In this document: positions 33,768 to 41,616 of the stretch, one piece after another
Layout of the letters: each line of letters begins with the position of its first letter
How positions within the stretch are numbered: position 1 is the first letter of the stretch
Origin: Chlamydiales bacterium
Lineage (GTDB): Bacteria > Chlamydiota > Chlamydiia > Chlamydiales > JARBTN01
Reading direction: 5' to 3'
DNA: 46,914 nt
Assembly (NCBI GenBank): GCA_029240195.1
Contig: JARBTN010000002.1
Span: 1 to 46,914, forward strand
Made by a program: the position numbers and the translations under genes
The notes under the pieces: model-generated
What the model was told of the DNA's origin: nothing
The model's input: the letters and a program-made list of their open reading frames with translations, nothing else
Database searches by the model: none

Positions 33768-34169
33768 ATGTTAAAAGAATGGATGACACAGCTAGGAAAG
33801 GAAGCCGGAATGGATGCCCCCTTTTTGCAAGAGGCGAACGGCGCTTACCTCATGGCAATCGATGACGAAAGAGGCCTGCGCTTAGAAGAAGGCATGGGGA
33901 TCCATTTTTTTTGCCGCTTGAGGCCCTTGCCGGAAAAGGAAGAGCGTGTTCTCTCTGAGATGATGCTGGCCAATTTGATGGGCCAGGGAACACAAGGAGC
34001 TGTTCTGGGCTTGAGCGAGGACGGGCAAGACATTTACTTGAGAGATTTAAAGGCCCTCAGCGACTACGCCCAATTTATGGAAGCCTTTCGCACCTTTTTA
34101 CAGGTGATCGACTTTTGGGTGGAAGAGATCGACCTGATTTTAGCAGGAGACGCTACAAAAGCGCCCTAA
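33768..34169 (+). CDS. CesT/SycE-type T3S chaperone, Scc4-like by position
   Basis: A 133-residue acidic protein of class I T3S chaperone appearance. It has an N-terminal helix (LKEWMTQLGKEAGM), a central beta sheet (GAYLMAIDDERGLRLEEGMGIHFFCRL), a mid segment LSEMMLANLMGQGTQGAVLGL that resembles the CesT helix-strand junction, and a C-terminal helix (YAQFMEAFRTFLQVIDFWVEEI). In C. trachomatis, CT663 (Scc4) has the same length as I recall it and lies directly before cdsD, as this gene does. Scc4 is both a chaperone and an RNA polymerase-binding regulator; only the position and fold argue for that here. A palindromic element begins immediately after the stop codon. Confidence 0.7.
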   Translation: MLKEWMTQLGKEAGMDAPFLQEANGAYLMAIDDERGLRLEEGMGIHFFCRLRPLPEKEERVLSEMMLANLMGQGTQGAVLGLSEDGQDIYLRDLKALSDYAQFMEAFRTFLQVIDFWVEEIDLILAGDATKAP

Positions 34170-34332
34170 GTACCCAACCAATTTAATTTTGAGGTGTAAA
34201 ACTGATGCGAAAGCTCTCGTGATTGGACTTGTGCAAGCTCCTTTATATTTTTAATATTAAGGAGCTTGCACAAGTCCAATCACAAGGCTTTGGCGCAGTT
34301 TGACACTCATCAAAACTAAGTTGGTTGGGTAC
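34170..34332. mobile_element. 163-bp palindromic MITE-like element
   Basis: Perfect 12-bp terminal repeats GTACCCAACCAA/TTGGTTGGGTAC, an imperfect middle and a perfect 25-bp inner arm (34219-34243 with 34259-34283) surround a 15-bp AT-rich centre. TAA flanks both ends (34167-34169 and 34333-34335), like a short target duplication. It carries no gene. As RNA it would form one ~75-bp hairpin between the translocon genes and sctD. Confidence 0.65.
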
Positions 34333-34428
34333 TAAGATTTTTTTAAGCAAAAAGTGCATTTTTCAGCCGCTCAACTTGAGCGTTTTGCCCCTTTCTTAAA
34401 CGGGCCGGCCGGATTTATTGAATCTTAA

Positions 34429-34457
34429 TTTAACTTTAGAACGGCCGTTGTTATATG
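34429..34457 (+). promoter_or_regulatory. Possible promoter upstream of sctD
   Basis: TTTAAC (34429-34434), a 17-nt spacer and TATATG (34452-34457). It lies in the 343-bp gap after the palindromic element. Weak match; offered because the gap suggests a separate operon start for the basal-body genes. Confidence 0.35.
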
Positions 34458-34512
34458 ATTGAAGAGCACTTTAAGTTAACGTGCAATTTTAATTCAAGGA
34501 TGTTAGATTATC

Positions 34513-36360
34513 ATGGCAGCACAATTGATCGTAGAAGAAGGATCAGCCAAGGGCAGTTCATTTGAGCTCTCCGCTGAAAACTCAATTGGGCAGGAAGGGA
34601 AGGTATGGCTTCTCGGCCACACTTCAGATTGCTCATTTGTCATTGAAGATCTTGCCACCAATGCCCAGCAACTGTCCATCCGATCAACTGATTCCGGCTA
34701 CTTTCTGGAAAATCATAGCACCGAACCCTTGATGGTCAATGGTCACCCTTTAGAAGATCCGCTCTTACAGGATCAAGACCTGATCAGCGCTGGAACCTTA
34801 ACTTTACGCTTTTTATTAAAAGCCAGCGCATTAAAAACGTCCAATGTGGAAGAAGATATGGCTCACTTAGATGAAAAAACAGCCGTCGCAGAAATGCCCT
34901 TAGAGCATACTGAATTCGACGAGCAGCACATGAAAGAGATTGAAGACTCTTTTGCCGAGGTCAACTTTGACCTGATCGGGCAAGAGGGGCGCTGGCTGCT
35001 CAAAGTGATCTCGGGACCCAATGCCGGCGCTGAGTTTTCCATGCAGGCCGATAAGAGCTATCTGGTGGGCACCGATACGGCAGCTTGCGATCTGGTCTTT
35101 CACGATGCCAGCGTCTCCAGGCAGCACGCCAAGTTTTCTGTCGATCATGACGAGGTGTTGTCGATCGAAGATTTAAATAGCCGCAACGGCACCCGGATCG
35201 ATGGAGAGCTGATCAAGGGCCAACGCCGCATTTCCTCCAATACCTTGGTGACGATGGGGACGACGACCTTTCTCCTGATCGACCAAGAGGGAGAGCGCTC
35301 CACCATCATCTCCCCTCCCCTATACTTAGAGCGCGAGCGAGCAGTGGAAGTGCCAGCTAAAGAGGCAGAGAAAAAAGAAGGCGACCCGAGCCAATCCAGC
35401 GATTCCGCGGCCCCTCCTAGACAAGAGAGCGCCAAAGAGGAAGAAAAAGTAATTTCTTCTCTCGGCGGTTTAATGTTGCTAGCAATTATTACCGGAATTT
35501 TTGTATTTATTGGCTTTGGCACAAGCATGCTATTTCGCAGCGATGAGCTCATTGTTGAAAAAGTGGATGTGGTTCAGAAAATTGAACAGGCTCTTGCCGA
35601 ATCGCCCGATGTGAAGTTCACCTACACCAAGCAAACAGGGCGCCTCCTCTTGCTCGGCCATGTACTTACAACATCTGACAAAGAACAGATTAGACATAGC
35701 TTAAAAACCCTTCCTGATATCTCCTATGTCGATGACAATATCGTAATCGATGAGTTGGTTTGGAAGGAAGTGAATGGGATGATAGGGAAGAACCCCAGCT
35801 GGAAAGGCATTTCGGTGAACGCCACAAGGCCTGGACACTTTGTCTTGAGCGGCTATTTGACCAGTTATGCCGAAGGGGAGAAGCTCTTCGATTGGGTGAA
35901 TAAGAACTTTAACTACTTGGATTTGTTAGAGCGGCGCATCATCATCGAAGAGGATGTCTTAAATCAAGTTTCGAGCAAGCTGTCTGAAAAAGGATTTAAG
36001 GGCATCACGCCTTATCTGCCAAATGGCGAGCTTGTGCTGCGCGGCTCCTTAATTCCTGACCAGCGGCCAGTGCTAGAGGTGTTGCTGCGCGAGTTTGAGA
36101 AGATACCGGGAGTGAAGAGCGTGCGGCTGCTGACTGATGACGCCCAGGCCCCCTCTTCAATCGTGAATTTGTCAGACCGCTACCAAGTGACAGGAGCGTC
36201 CTTTCAAGGGGGCTCTAGTTTGAATGTGGTCATCAATGGCCGCATCCTGACCAAGGGAGACACTCTCGATGGCATGACCCTTTTGAGAATTGAGGAAAAT
36301 GCCATCTTCTTAGAAAAAGATGGCTTTCAATATAAGATTGATTTTAATCGCTATCGGTGA
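34513..36360 (+). CDS. sctD: T3S inner-membrane ring protein SctD (CdsD) with two FHA domains
   Basis: A 615-residue outer ring subunit of the inner-membrane MS ring. Domain order: FHA 1 (about 1-105), lacking the phosphothreonine-binding SxxH and NG residues; FHA 2 (about 160-255) with the canonical VGTDTAACDL, SVSRQHAKF and LNSRNGTRIDG; a charged linker; one membrane helix (about 314-341, GLMLLAIITGIFVFIGFGT); and periplasmic BON/ring-building domains. Chlamydial CdsD is unusual for two FHA domains, and this protein shares that but is shorter than CT664 (about 830 residues). AAGGATG precedes the start. First gene of the basal-body block. Confidence 0.93.
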   Translation: MAAQLIVEEGSAKGSSFELSAENSIGQEGKVWLLGHTSDCSFVIEDLATNAQQLSIRSTDSGYFLENHSTEPLMVNGHPLEDPLLQDQDLISAGTLTLRFLLKASALKTSNVEEDMAHLDEKTAVAEMPLEHTEFDEQHMKEIEDSFAEVNFDLIGQEGRWLLKVISGPNAGAEFSMQADKSYLVGTDTAACDLVFHDASVSRQHAKFSVDHDEVLSIEDLNSRNGTRIDGELIKGQRRISSNTLVTMGTTTFLLIDQEGERSTIISPPLYLERERAVEVPAKEAEKKEGDPSQSSDSAAPPRQESAKEEEKVISSLGGLMLLAIITGIFVFIGFGTSMLFRSDELIVEKVDVVQKIEQALAESPDVKFTYTKQTGRLLLLGHVLTTSDKEQIRHSLKTLPDISYVDDNIVIDELVWKEVNGMIGKNPSWKGISVNATRPGHFVLSGYLTSYAEGEKLFDWVNKNFNYLDLLERRIIIEEDVLNQVSSKLSEKGFKGITPYLPNGELVLRGSLIPDQRPVLEVLLREFEKIPGVKSVRLLTDDAQAPSSIVNLSDRYQVTGASFQGGSSLNVVINGRILTKGDTLDGMTLLRIEENAIFLEKDGFQYKIDFNRYR

Positions 36361-36394
36361 AATAAGAGGGTAGTTCTCCTTACAAACTAAAAGA

Positions 36395-36424
36395 TCCTCA
36401 AAAAGACTCCGCTCTTTTTGAGGA
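36395..36424 (+). other. Hairpin between sctD and the CdsE-like gene
   Basis: A perfect 12-bp stem (TCCTCAAAAAGA 36395-36406 with TCTTTTTGAGGA 36413-36424) and a 6-nt loop. The T5 lies inside the 3' arm and not after it, so processing or attenuation is as likely as termination. Confidence 0.5.
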
Positions 36425-36487
36425 CGACATAGCCTTCTGACAGGGTTTTCCTTGCAGAGGGCTTTTGAACCTTGAAGAGAGTTTTGC

Positions 36488-36724
36488 ATGTTTGGACTAG
36501 AAAACAAAAAAAAGCCGCCCACTTTTCACTTTGATTTAGAAGACGAGCTCGCTGACGCCAAAGAAAAGAAAAAGATGCTGCAAAATTTGGAAAAGAAGAC
36601 GCAAGCCATCAAGACGGCCCTTCGGCATGGAGAGGATAAAGACGATTTTGACTTGCTAGGCCAGCTCCTCAATGGCTACACAGCTCTATCTAAAGTTGTG
36701 AGCCGGATTGGCAAGAAAAAATAG
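36488..36724 (+). CDS. CdsE-like needle co-chaperone (CT665 counterpart)
   Basis: A 78-residue, highly charged helical protein between sctD and the needle gene. The helix ELADAKEKKKMLQNLEKKTQAIKTAL is coiled-coil-like, and a second helix DFDLLGQLLNGYTALSKVVSRI follows. In C. trachomatis CT665 (CdsE) and CT667 (CdsG) form a complex that keeps the needle subunit CdsF unpolymerised, like PscE-PscG. Size and position agree with CdsE. Recognition rests on context and composition, as such small proteins have few signatures. Confidence 0.8.
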   Translation: MFGLENKKKPPTFHFDLEDELADAKEKKKMLQNLEKKTQAIKTALRHGEDKDDFDLLGQLLNGYTALSKVVSRIGKKK

Positions 36725-36900
36725 TTGAGCTTTTTCCTTGAAAGAGAAAAGCTTGAAGATATTCTGCAAGAGACTCTGCTAAAAAAGACTCTAAAAAGGC
36801 CCTGGCCGTTTTTAAAAAAAGCGCTTCAGGGACTTGGAAAAAACCACGCAAATGCACGTGAACCCGCTACTTAAACTCTAGAAAAAAACCAGGAGCTCCC

Positions 36901-37140
36901 ATGTCTCAAGACAGACAAGCCTTCTTCATGAGTGGACTTATCTCGATCGTAGAAAGCGCCACCGTCAGTGCTAAACTTAAGATCAGCGCCATTAAAAACA
37001 AAAAAAGCTCCATCAGCATTGCCGACATGTTCGAGATGCAGATGCTCATGAACCACTTGAGCCAGCTTTCTGAGATGTGCACTTCTGTCGTATCGGCGGC
37101 CAATACCGCGATCAGCTCGATGGCCCGCAACGTCAAGTAA
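36901..37140 (+). CDS. sctF: T3S needle subunit SctF (CdsF)
   Basis: A 79-residue needle protomer, with the helix-turn-helix design of the family. Helix 1 is AFFMSGLISIVESATVSAKLKISAI, followed by a turn at NKKSS. Helix 2 is ISIADMFEMQMLMNHLSQLSEMCTSVVSAANTAISSMARNVK, whose C terminus lines the needle channel. It has one Cys, which in chlamydial needles has been linked to disulphide state. AGGAG precedes the ATG. The upstream 176-nt gap is long for this operon and could contain its own promoter. A terminator-like hairpin follows at 37150-37188. Confidence 0.9.
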   Translation: MSQDRQAFFMSGLISIVESATVSAKLKISAIKNKKSSISIADMFEMQMLMNHLSQLSEMCTSVVSAANTAISSMARNVK

Positions 37141-37149
37141 GCGATTTTC

Positions 37150-37188
37150 CTTTTAGCTTTCGTTTGAAGCGGAAGCTAAAAGATTTTT
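37150..37188 (+). terminator. Terminator-like hairpin directly after the needle gene
   Basis: A 13-bp stem (CTTTTAGCTTTCG 37150-37162 with CGGAAGCTAAAAG 37170-37182, one G-U pair), a 7-nt loop, then ATTTTTC. It lies inside the operon, so partial termination or protection of the needle message is expected. Confidence 0.65.
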
Positions 37189-37217
37189 CAAACTCTCTCT
37201 TCTTTAGGTATTTCCTG

Positions 37218-37643
37218 ATGGATATCGACCAAGAATTTCTAGACGACCTCCCCCTCTTTATCGAAAGTGGATTCATCGCCATCAAGCAAATGGACGAGGT
37301 CTCTGCCAGACGCATCTTTGAAGCGGCGCAAGGGATGAGCCCCGGGCACCCCGCTGTCAAAGTCGGCTTTGGCTACATCCACCTCAATAAATTAGAGCTC
37401 AAAGAGGCAGCTTTAATTTTTTCTGAGGTGCTGGCCGAAGATCCGGATCACGATCTGGCCCATATGTTCTTAGGAATTTCCCATCTTTTGAATCAAGAGC
37501 ATCGGGCAAAAGGGGAACAAATCATCCGGCAAGTGATGCAAAAGTCAGAAGATGCAAGCATTGTCAATTTAGGGCAGACAACTTTAGATTGGGCCGCAAA
37601 AGAGCTGAAAACCAGTAAGCCTTTTTTCGCCCAACACTCTTAA
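37218..37643 (+). CDS. CdsG-like TPR needle chaperone (CT667 counterpart)
   Basis: A 141-residue TPR-like helical protein. An open frame extends back to 37077 inside sctF, but the ATG at 37218 begins the protein-like MDIDQEFLDDLPLFIESG. TPR-type units are IKQMDEVSARRIFEAAQGM, VGFGYIHLNKLELKEAALIFSEVL and HMFLGISHLLNQEHRAKGEQII. The PscG/YscG fold binds the C-terminal helix of the needle subunit, and CdsG of C. trachomatis does so with CdsE. Position two genes after CdsE and one after CdsF supports this. A 12-nt gap separates it from the next gene. Confidence 0.82.
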   Translation: MDIDQEFLDDLPLFIESGFIAIKQMDEVSARRIFEAAQGMSPGHPAVKVGFGYIHLNKLELKEAALIFSEVLAEDPDHDLAHMFLGISHLLNQEHRAKGEQIIRQVMQKSEDASIVNLGQTTLDWAAKELKTSKPFFAQHS

Positions 37644-37655
37644 AAGGGGTATCTC

Positions 37656-38309
37656 ATGGCAGCTGTAGCAAAAATCGAAGAAATCTCCAAAGTGGGGCAA
37701 AAGACGCTCAAGTCTTCCTTTGACACTCTCGTCGCCGATGCCAATCAGGCGCAATTTGAAGTGGTCCATTTGGCCGAAAAAAAAGGACTTGAAAGTGGCG
37801 GCATCCAAAGCACCCAGGCCGCTAACCCCATTTCGCCGATCGCTCTCCTCAACCAGCCGATCCAGGCAAGCGAGCCCGCCTTTTCCAAAATCATCGCCAA
37901 CACGCAGCTATCGGTCGACGCCATCGATACGGTCAAAGAGCGCCTTCAGACGCCAAACCTGACTTTAAAGAGCTCCGTGCAGCGCATTTTAAACGATAAA
38001 TTAAATGGTGTTGAGGGCAACCTCAAGACGGCGATGACTCAAGCCGGCCTGGAATATGAGCCGAGCAAGAGCACCCGCGTCAATCCCGTCACGCGCTTTT
38101 TAGATATGCTGACGCAAGGCCAGAATAAATTGATGAGCATGTCGAGCCATTTAGAGGGCTTGGCAGCGGAAGGAAATAAGCTAAGCCCTGAGAGAATGCT
38201 CTCATTGCAGCTTAAAATGACCTCGATTCAGCAAGAGCTCGAATTCTTCACCAACGTCTTGAATAAATCTTTAGAATCGACCAAGACGCTCATGAACGTA
38301 CAAATCTAA
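37656..38309 (+). CDS. Inner-rod candidate (CT668 counterpart, SctI-like)
   Basis: A 217-residue soluble protein 12 nt before sctN. The last ~45 residues, SPERMLSLQLKMTSIQQELEFFTNVLNKSLESTKTLMNVQI, have the pattern of inner-rod proteins (YscI/PrgJ), in which a C-terminal helix with a repeated L/V periodicity inserts in the export channel. The N-terminal 170 residues are polar and helical with no known signature. In C. trachomatis CT668 holds this position and has been proposed as CdsI. The rod assignment is inference from pattern and locus. Confidence 0.7.
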   Translation: MAAVAKIEEISKVGQKTLKSSFDTLVADANQAQFEVVHLAEKKGLESGGIQSTQAANPISPIALLNQPIQASEPAFSKIIANTQLSVDAIDTVKERLQTPNLTLKSSVQRILNDKLNGVEGNLKTAMTQAGLEYEPSKSTRVNPVTRFLDMLTQGQNKLMSMSSHLEGLAAEGNKLSPERMLSLQLKMTSIQQELEFFTNVLNKSLESTKTLMNVQI

Positions 38310-38321
38310 TGGGGATGCCTT

Positions 38322-39641
38322 ATGTCCATTCTGGACAGCGACTTTGATAAAATCATCGAAAATCTAGACCAGCTAGAGATCACCACCGTCAACGGCCGTA
38401 TCACAGAGACCGTAGGGATGATGATCAAAGCCGTCGTCCCGAATGTCAAAATCGGCGAAGTGTGCTTAGTCAAGCGCGACGGCGAGCCGTTGCGCACAGA
38501 AGTGGTCGGCTTCACAAGCGATGAGGTGTATCTCTCGCCCCTTGGCGAGATGAGCGGAATTGGCCCCTCCTCAGAGGTCATTCCCACTCGGCTCCCTCTG
38601 AGCATTAAAGTGGGGCCCGAGCTCCTCGGCCGCATTTTAAATGGCCTCGGCGAGCCAATCGATCAGGAGACAAAAGGCCCTTTAGAGTGCAGCGAAGTAT
38701 TTCCCGTACTCCGTGCGCCGCCCAACCCTCTGACCCGGCAGCGCATTTTAGAGCCAATCTCCACCGGCATCCGCGCCATCGACGGCATCTTGACCACCGG
38801 CAAGGGGCAGCGGGTTGGCATCTTTGCCGCTGCCGGGGGGGGTAAATCGACCACCATGGGCATGATTGCCCGCTACGCGCAAGCCGATGTCAACGTCATC
38901 AGCTTAATCGGGGAGCGGGGGCGCGAGCTGCGTGACTTTTTAGAAAAAGACCTCGGCCCGGAAGGGCTGAAGAAGTCGGTGGTGGTGGTCTCCACATCCG
39001 ACCAAGCCTCGCAGCTGCGCCTCAACGCCGCCTATGTCGGTACAGCCATTGCCGAATATTTCCGCGATCAGGGCAAGTCGGTGATCTTGATGATGGACTC
39101 GGTGACTCGCTTTGCTAGAGCCCTAAGAGAGGTCGGGCTGGCCGCCGGGGAACCGCCTGCGAGAGCCGGCTATACGCCTTCGGTATTCTCCACCCTGCCA
39201 AAGCTGCTCGAGCGATCGGGCAACTCCGACAAAGGATCGATCACAGCCTTCTACACCATCTTGGTTGCCGGCGATGATATGAATGAGCCTGTAGCCGACG
39301 AAGTGCGCTCCATCCTCGATGGACACATCATCTTATCTGCGGAGCTGGCGCGGCAATACCACTATCCGGCCATTGATGTGCTCTCTTCTGCTAGCCGCGT
39401 TTTGACCTCCATTTCGAGCAAAGAGCATCTACAGCTCGTTTCAAAGGTCAAAGAAGTGCTGGCCAACTATAAAAAGAACGAGCTGCTGATCAAGATCGGC
39501 GAGTATAAGAAAGGATCTGATAAAGCTGCAGATTTTGCCATCGACAACTACGATGCCGTGATGCGCTTTTTAAAGCAGGGTGTGGATGAAAAATCCACCT
39601 GGGAAGAAACGACAAGGGCGCTTAAAATGCTCTTCAAGTAA
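38322..39641 (+). CDS. sctN: T3S ATPase SctN (CdsN)
   Basis: A 439-residue F1-beta/FliI-type ATPase at the cytosolic face of the export gate, which unloads chaperones and unfolds substrates. The Walker A loop is AAAGGGKST (169-177, Lys175). Other motifs are [16 protein letters not shown] (catalytic glutamate), Walker [36 protein letters not shown] and the C-terminal domain that contacts chaperones. Length equals that of chlamydial CdsN (about 440 residues). It starts 12 nt after the inner-rod candidate and is followed by the stalk gene sctO, as in CT669-CT670. Confidence 0.97.
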   Translation: MSILDSDFDKIIENLDQLEITTVNGRITETVGMMIKAVVPNVKIGEVCLVKRDGEPLRTEVVGFTSDEVYLSPLGEMSGIGPSSEVIPTRLPLSIKVGPELLGRILNGLGEPIDQETKGPLECSEVFPVLRAPPNPLTRQRILEPISTGIRAIDGILTTGKGQRVGIFAAAGGGKSTTMGMIARYAQADVNVISLIGERGRELRDFLEKDLGPEGLKKSVVVVSTSDQASQLRLNAAYVGTAIAEYFRDQGKSVILMMDSVTRFARALREVGLAAGEPPARAGYTPSVFSTLPKLLERSGNSDKGSITAFYTILVAGDDMNEPVADEVRSILDGHIILSAELARQYHYPAIDVLSSASRVLTSISSKEHLQLVSKVKEVLANYKKNELLIKIGEYKKGSDKAADFAIDNYDAVMRFLKQGVDEKSTWEETTRALKMLFK

Positions 39642-39735
39642 ACTTGAAACTTGCTCCTCCACCGGCCCATAGCAGGATTTAGAGGGCAAGTTTTCAGTTA
39701 AAAGTCGCCCCATCCCTACACCATAAAGGTATTCG

Positions 39736-40233
39736 ATGAAGAAGGTGGTATACCCTTTAAAGCAAGTGCTGGAAGTCAAGATCAAGCGGATGGAAGACGC
39801 TGAAAAGCGAGTGCATGAAAAGCGCAAGCTCTTGGAGATCGAACAGCAAAAGCTCATCGAAAGAGAAAAAGAGCGCGACCGCGTTTTAGAGCACCACAAA
39901 GCCAAACTCCAGCAGCTGAGAGACACCCTCGATCAGGGTACGACGAGCCACGAAGTGGAGATCATGAAAAATTACCTCAAGCTCTGCAAAGAAAACCTCG
40001 CCGTCGAAGAAAAAAAGGTCAAAGAGCAAAAGTCCCAAGTAGAGGTGGCCGAAAAAAACCTAGAGCTCGCCCGCCAAGAATGGAGAGATAAGCGCAAAGA
40101 AGTCGATAAGCTGCAAACGCACCGAGGCGAGTGGGCTAAAGAGATGAAGATTGAGCTAGATAAACTAGAAGAGTACGAACAAGAAGAGCTCGGCAACACC
40201 ATCTTCCTCTCCCGCATGCAGCAAAATAGATGA
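39736..40233 (+). CDS. sctO: T3S central stalk SctO (CdsO/YscO)
   Basis: A 165-residue protein that is almost entirely one charged coiled coil (residues 10-150, heptads with KRVHEKRKLLEIEQQKLIER and LAVEEKKVKEQKSQVEVAEK). This is the FliJ/YscO stalk that sits in the ATPase hexamer and couples it to the export gate. Length is near that of CT670 (about 168). The start MKKVVYPLKQVLEVK matches the family N terminus. The gap of 94 nt after sctN is larger than elsewhere but shows no strong terminator. Confidence 0.9.
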   Translation: MKKVVYPLKQVLEVKIKRMEDAEKRVHEKRKLLEIEQQKLIEREKERDRVLEHHKAKLQQLRDTLDQGTTSHEVEIMKNYLKLCKENLAVEEKKVKEQKSQVEVAEKNLELARQEWRDKRKEVDKLQTHRGEWAKEMKIELDKLEEYEQEELGNTIFLSRMQQNR

Positions 40234-40275
40234 GAGCTTCTCATCACTTAAGTCTTGGGCAAAAGGAGCCTTCAT

Positions 40276-41580
40276 ATGAGCGTTGAAAAATCTAAAGCGG
40301 CCGACCCCAATGACTATGTCGGACTGGAAAAAACGGAAAAGCCCTTTTCAAAAGTCACTTTTGTGCCCGGCAGCAAAAAAAAATTTCAAGACCTCTTTGA
40401 TAAAAAGAAGAATGCCGGTAAGTCGGGAGGCGAAGGAGAAGACGAGTTTGCCAACTTAGTCGAAAACGGCACATTTGCCAGCCTCCACCCTGAAGAGGCC
40501 CTGATGACTAACGGAGGGGAAAAAGAGGCCTCTATCTTTGCCCTCTCAGCCAAGCCGCCTAAAAAGGAAAAAGAAGAGGGAGTATCGATTTTTAAAATGG
40601 CCTCTCTCAAAGAAGAGGAGCCTACCTCCCCTGGGAAAAATGCCCTGGGCAAGCTCTCAGCAAACGCTCCCTTTGCCGAAACGGCAGAGGAAGAATATGC
40701 CCTCTCTCCAAAGCTACCTCTTGAAAGAGAGGCGGGCGCGCCCCACTTAGGAACAAAAGAAGAAGAGTCTGAATTTTTTTGCGCCGCTGAAGAAGCGCTC
40801 AGCGAGGCTAGGAGCCTTTCGGCTGAAAAAAGTGCCCTCAAGCCAAAACAACAGCCAAAGCAAGCGCTTCCGCTCATGAATCAAAACCTAGATGAAACCC
40901 AGCAAGCCCCCCCCTTGCAGGAAAAAGAGCTCTCTTTATTTTCCGCCTCCAACCCAACTTTAGAGCAGCCCGACGCTCGGCATGCGGCTTTGCCCTCTCC
41001 GGCAAAGCTGAAAAAACAGAAAAAATCCACCTCGACAGCATCGAAAAAAGACCCCTCTCTCGCTGAAGCCAAAGAGATGAGCCTCAAAGCAGATAGCATG
41101 GCAGCATCTCTCAACCGCTCCCTTTCCTTGCCGCCATCGCCCTTTTTTTCAAATGCCATCGCCGCCGCCGAGCCCGCCCCCGCTTCCCATCAAGACATGC
41201 AGGCCGTGATCGAACAAATCTCTTCAGCCCTTTTAAAGCTGACCATGAGCGACCGAGAGGACACCACCTTCACCATTGCCCACCCCCCCCTCTTCGCAGG
41301 CAGCACAGTGACCCTCAGCGAATACCACTGGGCCAATAAAGAGTATAACATCTCCTTTTGCAATCTGTCGATGGAGGCCAAAGCGCTCATCGATCGCGCT
41401 CTGCATCAAGAATCTTTAAAAATGGCTTTACAAGCAAAAGGGCTTTTTGTGCAAAATATCATCTCTTCGCTCGATCCTTATCCCTACTTGCCAGATTTAG
41501 AGCTGGACACATCGGGAAAAACTAAAGATGAGCCAAACAAAGAGACGTCGCATGGACAACAACAAGGTCATTTTCGCTAA
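40276..41580 (+). CDS. sctP: T3S needle-length/substrate-switch protein SctP (CdsP)
   Basis: A 434-residue protein. A longer frame begins at 40255, but AAAGGAG ahead of the ATG at 40276 sets the start. The N-terminal ~300 residues are charged, Ser/Ala/Pro/Lys-rich and probably unfolded, as in molecular-ruler proteins. The C-terminal ~110 residues (SSALLKLTMSDREDTTFTIA, PLFAGSTVTLSEYHWANKEY, FVQNIISSL) resemble the compact T3S4/FliK-type domain that stops needle growth. CT671 in C. trachomatis is about 280 residues, so the ruler part here is longer. Position between sctO and sctQ supports the call more than sequence does. Confidence 0.8.
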   Translation: MSVEKSKAADPNDYVGLEKTEKPFSKVTFVPGSKKKFQDLFDKKKNAGKSGGEGEDEFANLVENGTFASLHPEEALMTNGGEKEASIFALSAKPPKKEKEEGVSIFKMASLKEEEPTSPGKNALGKLSANAPFAETAEEEYALSPKLPLEREAGAPHLGTKEEESEFFCAAEEALSEARSLSAEKSALKPKQQPKQALPLMNQNLDETQQAPPLQEKELSLFSASNPTLEQPDARHAALPSPAKLKKQKKSTSTASKKDPSLAEAKEMSLKADSMAASLNRSLSLPPSPFFSNAIAAAEPAPASHQDMQAVIEQISSALLKLTMSDREDTTFTIAHPPLFAGSTVTLSEYHWANKEYNISFCNLSMEAKALIDRALHQESLKMALQAKGLFVQNIISSLDPYPYLPDLELDTSGKTKDEPNKETSHGQQQGHFR

Positions 41581-41616
41581 CAACTCCCCTTTCACTTCCC
41601 AAGCGAGGCTTACAAA

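Noticed and set aside
37077..37217. Upstream extension of the CdsG-like gene inside sctF
   Set aside because: It is the out-of-frame reading of the needle gene and the intergenic hairpin; the ATG at 37218 begins protein-like sequence.
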